A stretch of 64,000 nucleotides of DNA, taken from positions 266,484,799 to 266,548,798 of the forward strand of contig OY986435.1 of the NCBI GenBank assembly GCA_963920525.1, in the 5' to 3' direction. This document shows, piece after piece, positions 39,001 to 51,000 of this stretch. Source of the DNA: Dichetophora obliterata (Eukaryota; Arthropoda; Insecta; Diptera; Sciomyzidae). The position numbers and the translations under genes are program-made. Numbering within the stretch: position 1 is the stretch's first letter; every line of letters begins with the position of its first letter. The notes beneath the pieces are model-generated. The model ran no database searches. It saw only the letters and a program-made list of their open reading frames with translations, and was not told the DNA's origin.

Positions 39001-42000
39001 TTCGGCCATATGATTGCCACGGCTGGCGCGTACAAGGTGCAATCTGGAACACCAATTTTCACAAACTTTTCGCAGCATTTGTGGCCGTATCTCGCTGATA
39101 ACTCTTCGAATGTTGTTTTTCAGGTGTTCAATTGTTTGTGGTTTATCGACGTAGAGAATTAACTTTACATAACCCCAAAGAAAATAATCCAATGGGGTTA
39201 AATCACACGATCTTGGGGGCCAATTAATTGGGCCATTTCGTGAAATTATTTTTTCGTCAAAAGTTTCCTTGAGTAAATCAATTGTAGCGCCCGCTATGTG
39301 GCATGTGGCTTCGTCTTGTTGGAACCACATATCAGCAAGATTAATGCCAGCTAATTGAGGTACGAAAAAACTTCGAATCATGTTCCTATACCGTTCACCA
39401 TTGACAGTAACATTCTGACCATCATCGTGTTTGAAGACATATGGGCCAATGACTCCGCAAGCCCATAAAGCGCACCAAACAGTAATTTTCTGTAGATGTA
39501 ATGGTGTTTCGACAAAAGCTTGTGGATTCTCCTCACACCAAATACGACAATTATGTTTATTTACGTACCCATTCAACCAAAAATGGGCTTCATCGGAAAA
39601 TAAAATTTTTCATGGAAATTCAAAATCAATATCAATTTGTGCTTCAGCCCATTCGCCGAATTGGCGACGCATACGATGGTCGTTTGGCTTTAATTCCTGC
39701 ACAATTTGAAACTTGAAAGGTTTTAAGCCAAGATCTTTTCGTAAAATCTTCCATAGAATGGAAGGGCACAACCCCAGTTGCTGAGAACGGCGACGAATTG
39801 ATTGATTAGGATCATCTTCAATGCTTTCCTGTACAGCGGCTACAGATTCTTTAGTGCGCACTGTTCGGCGTCTCACGGAATGCACATTATCAGTAACAGT
39901 AAATGTGGTACGAAAACGATCTATTGTTCTTCGAATTAGCAGCTCTGAAGGACGATTATGTACGCCATAAAATGGACGAAGTGCACGATAAGTTTGACGA
40001 ACAGAATCATTACACAGTACAACATTTTTCAGTTCATTGATTGCCAACTCAATTCTGAGAACTGTATGTGAAATTAGGCCCAAAAAGAAGAATTTCTGCA
40101 TCATTCGTTTTGTCTTCTTACCTGCCAAAATATTTTTAATATCGATTTGAAGTTAGTAACTATCGTTTAGGGTAATTTTTCACGTTTTATGCACAACAAT
40201 ATTTGAAGAAAACATTGACACCTTTTTTATGATTCTGAGAATTAAAAAAAAGGAATAAACAAAATAATAAATAAACCCACATTTAAGGGTGCTGATTATT
40301 TGGAAAGTTTTGCACAATTTGAAACGTACAAGTGCTGAATCAGGTATATAGCCAGCCTTCCTTAAAATATGCGCCCATTTATAAGTACCTGGCAGTAAAA
40401 TATTGAAAAATACGTAGTATTTATAGGTGTGCATTGATCGATTTTTGTCATTCAGGCAGTGCCGACGAACGCGAACAGTGAAAGTAATTTTTCTCCAGTT
40501 TCTGAAAAGTGAATAACAACAAAACATAAAATATATCAATATGGAAAACAACAAGTGCCCAAATTTGGATGAATTTTTTTACTTTTGTGGTCATATCGTC
40601 CGAAAAATACAGAAAAAAGATCGAAAAAATTTGTTTACTGAGCAATTCAAAACCGCGTCTTGTAATTATTTCGATGAAGCAGATTTAAGTGGTGCAAATT
40701 TTACGCCGAACACAGTGTGCAACAGTTGTCATACTACCCTTCTAAAATGGATGCACGGAAAAATTAGAAAGTTGTCTTTTATAAAGCCAGTAATTTGGAT
40801 GGAAGACCTGACTGGACATGATGAATCCAGGTGCTACGCATGCATAAATTTTCGTCCTGGATTAAACAGAAAACAATTGAAAGCAAAAGTATACACTGCT
40901 GCATTTACTACCACACTTCCAGTGGAACGCCCTGCTGATACCGATGCACCTAAACCTCCGAGTGCGGATACTGTGTCCCTGCTAGCCGAAACCGTTTTCA
41001 CCAATCCGACCAATTTGGATGATGCTGATTGGACACCCGATATTGAAAATAATGGATCAGAACCGGTAACACAAATCGAAATGGATTACATTGTGGCTAA
41101 GATGGGACTATCATAACAAAACTCGGAATGGTTGACATCATTTTTGAAGCGCAGAAAAATCACACAGCAAAATGTCAGCGCAACATCATACCGACAACGC
41201 CAAGCTGATTTTCAGAAATTTTATTCCGTTGACGAAGCAAATACGTTCACGTACTGCCATGATATTGTACTAGGCTTAGTGGAAAAATTGGGAATGGTTT
41301 ATATCGCTGGCGACTGGCGTTTATTCATCGATGGTTCAGTTACCAGTTTGAATGCTGTGATGCTGCGCAAAAAAAATAAAAAACCATCCATTCCATTGAG
41401 ATTTAGCACAACTATGAAGGAAACGTATGAAGCATTGGGCGAAATGTTGAAGAAAATCAAATACGATGAACACAAATGGAACATTTGTTGCGATCTGAAG
41501 GTGGTCAACATACTACAAGGGATTATAGAAAAGGGCGGATATCCAAAATCCTTTGGATTCCTTTGTTATTGGGATTCACGATACAAAGGAAATCAATATC
41601 AATCTAAAGATTGGAAAGGAAGAACTCCCGAGCTCAACAAACAATCAAAATTACGCAATGAACCTATGATAAAGGACCTGGATGATATTTTGTTGCCACC
41701 GCTCCACATGAAACTGGGAATAGCTGGGAAATTCGTTGAAGTGGTGGTAAAAAAAGTTAACGGCGCCTTTGACTGTTTGAAATCCATCTTTCCGAAACTC
41801 AGTGATGAGAAAATTAAAAACGGTACGTATCGTACGTACTCTGTATTTAAATATTGTCATATTTAAATTTGTTAATTTCTATACATTCGCATTACCAATA
41901 ATTTGTTCGTTTTTCTTATGTATTTAAAACAGGTATTCTCAATGGACCTGATATTCGGAAATTGATCAAAAGTGATTCTTTCTCAAATTTGCTTTCAGAG

Positions 42001-45000
42001 CATCACGACCACCAACATGCATGGAACGCATTGAAAGAAGTAATAGAAGGCGTTCTAGGAAAGAACCGGGTCCAGCGAGAAGAGATACAGCAACGAGTGG
42101 ACAGGTTACTGTATTATTTCGAAAAAATCGGTGCATCCATGACGCTGAAATTGCATTTCTTGCACCACCACCTCGATACCTTTTTGACACAATCACCTCA
42201 GGAATCAGACGAACAAGGAGAGAGGTTCCACTAGGTGACCATGCCAATTGAAAAGCGGTTCAAAAGCAAAAAATTGGATGCATTGCTTGCGGAGGTTTGT
42301 TGGTGGAGTTCCACAATTATGCAGTTTGAAGAAAGCACCGAAGATGAAGACATTGAAATTGGTGGACACAGTGAAAGAAACACGCCCTTGAATAGTATGT
42401 GTATCTCGGATGACGATACAGACTCAGACCATGAATATGAACAACCTACGAAGAAAACAAGATCATCAGAACCACAAGCGTCAACTTCTACTAGGATGGA
42501 TATTGGCAATAATTGAAAAAATGTTCTAAATTTTGTTTTTATGCATATTATAATTGCGTATTAATTGCATATTATTTTATTTTCAATAAGTTTTTATAAA
42601 TAAATTTTTATTTTTTTGCATTTTAATTTTTTAATTTTTATTTTTATTTTTATTTTAAGGGTGGTGGCTATAACTGATTTTTGAAATTCATACCTTTACT
42701 CAATTGCGAATAAAAGCGAAACGCGTGTATCGATTTTCATGATCTTTGACTCATTTTGCTCATAGGTTATGCGACTTTGCGAAAAAGTAACTAGACTTGA
42801 AACTTATTTCCGTTTTGTATTTTTTATGAATTTAAAAACAAAATATATTTTTTTTCTTCATGCGCTTATTTTTAACTTGGAAACTGTTGCTTTTATAGGA
42901 AAACAATATATGAACAGATTAAGGGAATTGTAATTTTTAATGTTTTAAATTTTATTTCAACTAAATCGGGCTAGTGGTTGTCGAGCTATGTCAGTACTAA
43001 CTTCAAATCGATATTAAAAATATTTTGGCAGGTAAGAAGACAAAACGAATGATGCAGAAATTCTTCTTTTTGGGTCTAATTTCACATACAGTTCTCAGAA
43101 CTGAGTTGGCAAATCATGTGTTGTACTGTGTTATTTTGATTAAAAATTTCCACAATTTGCACGCGTTGTTCTGGTGTAAGTAAGTTGATCAATAATAAAA
43201 TGTCAAAACAAACTAAACAAAAAGCAACTATCAGCTGTTAAATGGGTGGTCAAATAAAGCAGTGATGCTAACTCAAAGTTGTATCACTCTATAAAAAACA
43301 CACTTTATATAAATAATTTACTACAAACTTGTAGTATGCCATTTTGCTTACTACTCAAAATCAGTAGCAAGCACTACCTTTATTCATACCAGTACGGTTA
43401 ATTTGTAGCAAGTTCGAAACAGCTGATTCTTGTACTATAGTAAAGAGCCCTTTTTTCATATAAACTAACTAGTCCTTTTAATCTTTTTCCATCTGGTCCA
43501 TTTTGGAGAGCAAGGTGAGGACTAACAAATATCCCAGTATGGATGCGCTTAACCCATTTTCTACCGCTGGTCGTTTATCCGACCAGTAAAAGAACCCATC
43601 ATACTTACGCTCATATCTCAGCCTCTATTCAATAAATTTGATCACGTTTTTTTTTTAAATAAAGCTTTAATGTTGTACTTTCTTAAGGGTCTATTGAGAA
43701 ATTGTTCAAGACTTTTCGGGGTTAGAAAGAAAACTCATGTTTTTAGGACCTTCATTGGCTGTATGGGAAAATTTTTTAGAAAACATATAATGCAAATGTA
43801 ATGATGACAAAATACTGAAGAAACTCAAAATTTTTCTTAACAATAATCGAAGGTTATTGGAGGCATTTTTTACCATATTTGATCACCTTTTACGCTTCTG
43901 GTCCGAAAAACGACTACTACATTTTTTCTCGTAACGGAAAAAATTTCAACTCAATAAGCAATCTTAGCATTCGTAACTTTTTTAAACCTCAATTGATGAT
44001 ATTTAGAAGTTTAACACGCTTTCTCAAAAAGATAAGGAGCCCGGTAGAAAATGGGTTAAGAAAGAAGTTACACGTGAATGGAAAAAATACCGTAAGATCA
44101 TATTCGTGCAGCATGCAACTCATTTTTAACCGTCTGAAGGCAATAGTCAAGGCAAAGGGTCATCACATCAAGCCAAAGTAAAAAGATTCTGAATTTTTGA
44201 TTATTTTCACACATTTTTGTCTTTGCATGATTAAAAAATATATTCACACCCAAAAAATTTGGTCTTTTGAACAAGTCGTTTACTCCATTACGTTCACCCT
44301 GTACATCTAGTACTTAAAGAATCTGTCAACAGAGCTAATTTAGTAGTTGTAGCCTGAAATTAAAAAAAAAAACAAAAATGGGTTCCACCGTGTACAATTC
44401 GGTAAGGAGAGGCAAAGCACGGCTAACATTTAATAGCGGGCTTAGCCCTCATTAAAAATCCATGAGGGGGTATAAGTATTGTCGTATTTGGCACAGTCAA
44501 AACTAAAACCCAGTACTCAAACATGTGCACCCAAGAAATTGTGCCCTGTTCCGGTTTGAGTAGGGTATTCAACAAAAAATTTTTTTTTAATATGACTTCT
44601 TTAACTTTCATATAATTTTTAAAGAAACATTACTAATCTGTGGTATAAGTTTTGCAAAAACCCAGGTTTTAGCATTTATTCAGGCAATTAAATCGGAGAA
44701 ACGGAGTATGGCGTTCATAAAGGCACTCTGGCAACCGTGTTAAATATGGAAGAGGAAATGAGACAAAATTATTCTCAGAGATATAAATTAAAGTTAATTT
44801 TTAAGGTACCGTAGATAAGTTAAAGTTCATTCTTAAGGTACCGCAAATAAAAACGTTGACTAGCGCTGCTTTTGGCTGAAACGCGTTCAACCAACTAAAA
44901 GATAAAAATGAATCAAAGGAATCTATAAAAACATTAATATATAGATAAGTTCTTAGTTTACGAATACACGCTGGTTTAAATGTTGATACTTCGGAAAAGT

Positions 45001-48000
45001 TGTAACACATTGTATATCGGGTTATTATATCGAGAAATAAGTGTTTAGGATCTACAATTACATTTTAGAATATAGTGAGATATTTGAAGCAAAAAATTTG
45101 GATTAGCTCAGCGGGGAGTGGTGTGTTAAAAGATAAAAGTGGTTATTAGAACTAGTAGAAGTTTATTGGTGTGATTACGGGAGAGGACGGTGGGCAGTAG
45201 TGGTTGAAAATAAAATCTTAGATGATAAGAAAATTAAATTAATAAAACTTACAACATCTTCCAGAACAGAACTTGCTACGTATACGAGTACGAGTACGAG
45301 AACGAATGGAGTTTGTGTTGGTAGTGGTGGTGGTGGTGGTGGTGGTGGTGGTAGAACGTTTTTGGGGACGCGTACTAAATCATACAATGTCATGGCTCTT
45401 TCGCTCTGCGCTAGCGTTTCTTTTGAAACATGTCTCAATCACATCTATTTGTGACTCTTCGCTTATAATCGGTACATGTAACAACACAACAACAATAACA
45501 ACAACATTGATTATTATTTTTTTACGATAATATCATATAAAAAAAAAACAATATTTGTAATAATTTAATTTTTGATAAAACGCTACCGACATCTAAGCTA
45601 GTAGCGCGGTTATATTTTGTAAGTAGGGATTGGTTTTTTTTTTTGCGTAAATAATTTATCCTCTGTACTGCTTCACAGTTGCATCAATACATCAATCAAT
45701 CAATAAACCAATGAATTTAACGTGGCGTGCGATACTTTACGGAATTAACACTAACGGATATAAGTGGAAGGATGTTTGGGGTAATCTTACTTGCCGCACA
45801 CCTTGCAGGGAAAGTCGTCTTTGGCCGTGGATATGCCTGATGTCTGAGCACCGACATTTGAGAGTGATGCATTTCCTACCGCTGCTGCTGACACAGTTGA
45901 TGATGTGGTTGTCATATTGTTGCTCGTATTACGTCCATAGCAATGGATGCGCGTGTGTCCATGCAGAGCAGCTTTCGAGGTGAAACTCTGTAATGGATGA
46001 GGAGTATAAGAAACGTAGAAAAATGGCAGTTCTAGATATGTTTGAAGATAGCTGCATTAGTAAACAAAAATATGCGCTCTGATATAACTGATGTGTGCTA
46101 TCCAGTGTTGCCGTTTGGATCCAATTGGATCCATTTGGATACCTGTTTCCCTCAACAATTGATGGATACTTTTATAAGCCTCGGTGCAAGTTTGGATACT
46201 TTTTTAAAAAATCTTTTTGAATATCAATATTAAGGTGCCATAGAAAAAAAAAAGTTAGGCACAAATGCTCAAAATAATCCTGGGTTTATGTTATGCTGAT
46301 TCCCCAAATATTTCTACTCTAACTATAGCCATTCGTAAGCTGGAATGGTTTTAAATAACCTCTAAGAATCGAGTTTTTTGTAAAAATATTGGCTAGTGTA
46401 ATAATTGTAAAAAAATTAAATGTCAGAAATTATAGGCCGAAAACAGCTCTTCTAATTTGCATAAAAAATTGTAAATGTTTGCAATCAGATTAAAGATAAC
46501 GCTGTTTTTCATGCATATTTTTTATATTTTATTTTCATACAAAAACTTTCAAAATTCAACTTGCTTCATTTTTTATTTTTTTTTAATTTCTTACAATACT
46601 TGTTCAGTAACTGTTTATTTTATCTGTAGTAATAAAACTCATTTTCTGTTTGTTTGTTTGTTTGGCCTTTATACAAATCTAAACGGCTCAACGGATTTTG
46701 CTTAAACTAAGTACACATATTAGGTTTATCATAACTTAAAATGTTACATACTTAGTTTTTGCCACGCCCCCTCTGAAATTTTTCAACTAACGGTTATTTA
46801 GTTATTATAAAACTTTTTACTATCCGAGATTTTTATGTATTTAATTTTAAAAATTTTTTGTTATTTTGAAATCAAAAACACTCACATATCTTTAAAATTG
46901 AACGAAATATATGTTCAAATTTTTTTTGTTCAAAAGTTCAATAAAATCACTTTACAAAATAGTTTGAACTATACCGTTAAGTCAGTGTATATATGTTTTA
47001 TGATTAAGTCAAAAAAGGTCCAAAATATTGACATTTTGCTCAAAAACTGACTCAAAAATTGTTGTTGTTGTAAAAATGAAATCAATTAAAAATAGAAAAT
47101 CTGGCTACCTTTCATATGACATAGCATTTATTTGCAAAAATTCTTCCAGCTAAGCGCAAAAATTATATTACTGTTTTGTCATCAAACAACACGCGAAATT
47201 TATTTTTTTCCAAAATGTTGTTTTTATATTTTTTACAAAAAAGTCAAGTCTCAAAAATAATTTATGTGAAAAAATTACCCCAATATCTCTTTCCAATCAA
47301 AAGTTAAGGCTAAAAATCTATTTTTTCATAGAATTGACTATCTATAGTAATAAAACACATTTTCTGTTTGTTTGTTTGTTTGTTTGTTTGGCCTTTATAC
47401 AAATCTAAACGACTCACGGACTTCGTTTAAACTAGGTACACATATTAAGTGCATCCCAACTTAAAATGTTGGGATAAATACTTAGTTTTTGCCACGCCCC
47501 CTCTGAAATTTTGCAACTAACGGTAATTTTGTTATTATAAAACTTTTTAGCATCGGAGATTGTTGTGTTTTTAATTTTAAAATTTTTTTGTTATTTTGAC
47601 ATCAAAAACACTCACATATCTTTAAAATTTGAGAAATTTTCAGTACAACGACTTTTCATAAAACATCGTTACCTAATAATGAGAAAAAACGACATGAAAA
47701 TCAAAGTTTGGTCTTTCGATGCAAATATCTCCGCTGTCAATTAATATATTTCGTTCAATTTTTTTTTTGTTCAAAAGTTCAATAAAATCACTTTACAAAA
47801 ATATGTTGAACTGTACCGTAAGGTCAGTGTAACAATGTTTTATGATTATGTCAAAAAAGGTCCAAAATATTGGCTTTTTACTCAAAAAATAACTCAAAAA
47901 TTGTTGTTGTTGTAAAAATAAAATCAATTAAAAATAGCAAATGTGGCTACCAAATAAACTAAACTAAACTAATTTCTCCCTTATCAGTACAGAAGATAAT

Positions 48001-51000
48001 TGCAATTTATTGGAACCTCCTTTTGTAATTCGACTAAAAAACACATCTGCAGATATTTTTTAAACTGTGATACTGAATTCAAATTGTGGTTGAACATTTT
48101 TTTGGTCATATAAGAAACACTTTTTATCTAGTAAACATGATAGGACACATCGGGCACACGGCAGTTCAAACTTTTCGTAATAAAACATAAGAAATGGCGA
48201 ATCAAACTTTTTGCAAATCAGTTTTCCAATACTTACCGCCGAGCAGTCTGGCATTTCGCAGACGTAAGGTCTTAGCTCTGCGGGCTGTGTTGGGAGTGCC
48301 ACTGGTTTTTCCGTCTTAAGATGAGTTACTTTATAGTCCAAACTTAGTTTTTTCCAGAAGTAATACATCTGGACACACTCGCCGCTGGACTTTGTTGCTA
48401 TCTGTGACAAAGTCGACAAACTTTAGCTCCAATCAATAAAACATTTGCACGCGTCTTCATACTTACCTCAGTGGCAATGGCTACAAAGTCCTTACCATGT
48501 CGCTCCAAACCCTGCAAGAAACGTTCCAATTCGTTAGCCGTCCACTTGAGTTGAAAAATGTTGGACTGCGATTTGAGCAGCCTCAGCACAGCGATTTGGA
48601 TATTGCCTTCAGCTTGTAACAAAGCTTGTAGAGCTGCTTCTTCAGAATGATAGCCGAGCGGAGCTCCAGATGATTTGCTTAATTCAATGAAACGTTTCAA
48701 CATGACGTTATCAGGCTGCACGTTCGGATCCCACAACTGCTCGTCAGCGTTAGGCGTCAGTTCCTCTTTGTACTGCGACTGCGGCGTGAAGGTGCCTTCA
48801 CATGCTGGCAACTGAGCCTGATAGGCTGATCCGAGATTCACTTTTGAATCATCTGAGAAGTCCACCAAACCAACAGGATCATCAAAATCGTCACAGATGG
48901 TTTCGAAAGAAATTGCACCGGGCACAAAGGACTGTCGCACATTGCAATATAGACCTATTCCTTTGCGTTCGGGATTGAGTATAGGCGCGGGCGTGTAGTG
49001 GGTGCGTGTTGGCTTGCGCAGCTTGGAGCGGAATGGTCCCTGTGCATGGTACTTTGAGAACTCAATGGAACGTAGGCGACGTTTCAAAATCGAGTTGGAC
49101 TGGGTTGTCATTGCTGCATGAGGCTCTGTTGTAGGTGTTATGGGGGTCACGACTGGAACTGGAGTTGTTATGACTAGAGTGGGACCGGTGGAATTGTTGT
49201 TGAAGTAGAGACTAGTATCATCCGTAAGCTGAGTGCTGCCCTGCGCTCCAGGCTCCACTCTCAGCTGCAGATTCGATTGTTGCGTATTGATGGCAATCTC
49301 CTCCTTGTCAGTGGAACCAGTATATACAATGGGCTGCATATCGGTGGAGTCTTTGTACTGCATAGCTGGCAGTGGTTGTATTTCACAGGAGCTAGTTGAG
49401 GCTATAAATTGTTGGCCTTGTCCAAGTGGGCGACCGTTGAGTTCCGTTAGCGCAGTTGTTGTGTCTGCGTTGTTAGTAGTCGCGGTCATAAGAATCGGGA
49501 ATCCACTGCTGTTGACCTGCACGAATGTTTGCGGTAGCTTTTGGGTTGGCTGACTTGCAGCTGTCTTCGTCTCAGCCTGTTCGGTTTGGGTCAGTTGTGG
49601 TTGCTCCTGCTGCTGTATTTGGTGTGTATAATGCTGCTGCTGCTGTTGTTGTTGTTGTTGTTGTTGTTGTTGATGTTGCTGTTGCATCTGCAACTGTTGC
49701 AATTGTAGCAGTTGGTGTTGTCCACGTTGTTGTCCAAAGTCTCTGGGCGACGAAGACAACAGCGGATCTTCCGAGTTGGGCATCATCTGTGATTGCAAAC
49801 CTATGCCAGGCAGATAATAGAGATCAATAACATTGTCCGACTGAGATTCACTACCGTTAATGTGCTCATCTGGCAACACCTCACGCAGCACTTCCTTCAC
49901 TTCCTCAGCTGTCCCAATGCCACTAGTGAAGAATGATTCCGAAAGTGGCGAAGTTGCGTTGCCCGAATCATCGAGAAACTCTTGATCATCATCGAGAAAG
50001 GACAAATTCTGTTCTGCAAACTCACGCAGATCACACTCGGTATCATCCGAACCGCTAAGCAGATCATCCACCTTGATGGCATTGTCAAAGGCGCTATCCT
50101 CTAGCACACTCTTGAGCTTAAGAATCTTCTCATTGTCCGCATATTGCTCGGCACTCTCCGGTGAGCTTTTAAAGAAGTCCGTTTCGGCAGCATCCTTGAG
50201 AAAGTCGCGGTTGCATTTGTCATTAAAGAAGGCATTTGCAGACTCCACGAAATGTTGCGCCTCATCAATGAACGGCGAGGACTGAGTAACATTTTCATGA
50301 CTTGCCGGCGGCGTTGGATAAGCCAGCGGAGAGTGCATGGGCGAAGTCATAGAGCCTCCCGTTAAAGCCTGTTGCTTGAGCAGCGAATCAACAGGCAGCG
50401 TTAGAGAACTTCGGCGTATACCAACTACCTGCTGCAAATGATCTACATGCTCGCTGCTTCTCGCTCCACTGGGTATGATAAGTTCTTTGGAATGGTATGT
50501 TTGATATTCGAGCAAGCTGTCCGGCAGTACAGAATTGGCATCTGCTTCAGCTTCTTCGGCCATATTAACGCTGCCATTGCTGGGCGTGACAAATTGTTCG
50601 GAATGTTCGGGTTGACTCTGATCGGCGGCATTATTGAGCAGTTGTATGGAGTCAACGGTTTGCAATAGCATTTCTGCGTCGGAGACATTGTAGACTTCGG
50701 CCTCGTCAAAGAGTCCCGAACTATCGGTGGAGTAGGTGAGTGTGTATATGTCGCCCGAGCTGCCTGTTGTCTGTGAGATAGTCAAAGATAAAGGTGTTGC
50801 TTCCGACAGTGAAATTCCAACCGGAGTCGTTGAACTGCTGGCTGATGACGGCTTGGCAGACAACACCTGCAACTCACTCGGTATGACAACGGCTCGATTA
50901 TTGGCGATGATTTGATGTGATCCTGCTGATATGTCGGCGGTGTTCATCAGGTTGTTTGTACTGTGCGCTGTTCGCTTGGAGGCTACAGCCACTCTGGTGC

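Larger units (their letters stand above)
38877..43305 (-). mobile_element. Mariner-like element copy 2, split by a CMC/Chapaev-like insertion
   Basis: Ends AAGGGTGTTTCTTATAAAGTG (38877) and the inverse TATAAAAAACACACTT (to 43305), flanked by TA. Without the insert and its duplicated TTA the element is 1308 bp, close to copy 1 (1304 bp). It sits in intron 9 in the same orientation as the host gene. Confidence 0.87.
30034..45790 (-). other. Intron 9 of the ZnF/ELM2/SANT gene, 15.8 kb, filled with transposable elements
   Basis: Bounded by GTAAGA (45790 downwards) and ...tttgcag (to 30034). It contains the foldback composite (30384-37673) and the mariner/CMC nest (38877-43305). From 37680 to 38870 and from 43310 to 45300 I see only AT-rich sequence with no gene. 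A GGT microsatellite lies at 45321-45353. Confidence 0.8.
45988..48236 (-). other. Intron 8, 2.2 kb, carrying two direct copies of a dispersed repeat
   Basis: GT-AG bounded (GTAAGTATTGG ... ccattacag). Apart from the two repeat copies listed separately, 45990-46620 holds no gene. Confidence 0.8.

Noticed and set aside
40180..40645. Minus-strand frames rich in Phe/Tyr/Leu at the CMC-like element's 5' end
   Set aside because: Shadows of the plus-strand transposase start and its AT-rich leader.
45175..45530. Poly-Pro, poly-Gly and poly-Val frames on both strands
   Set aside because: All three come from the same (GGT)n microsatellite.
48402..48420. Upstream acceptor for exon H
   Set aside because: It would shift frame and destroy the SANT recognition helix and finger 5; the downstream acceptor restores both. 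Kept only as an alternative-splicing question.
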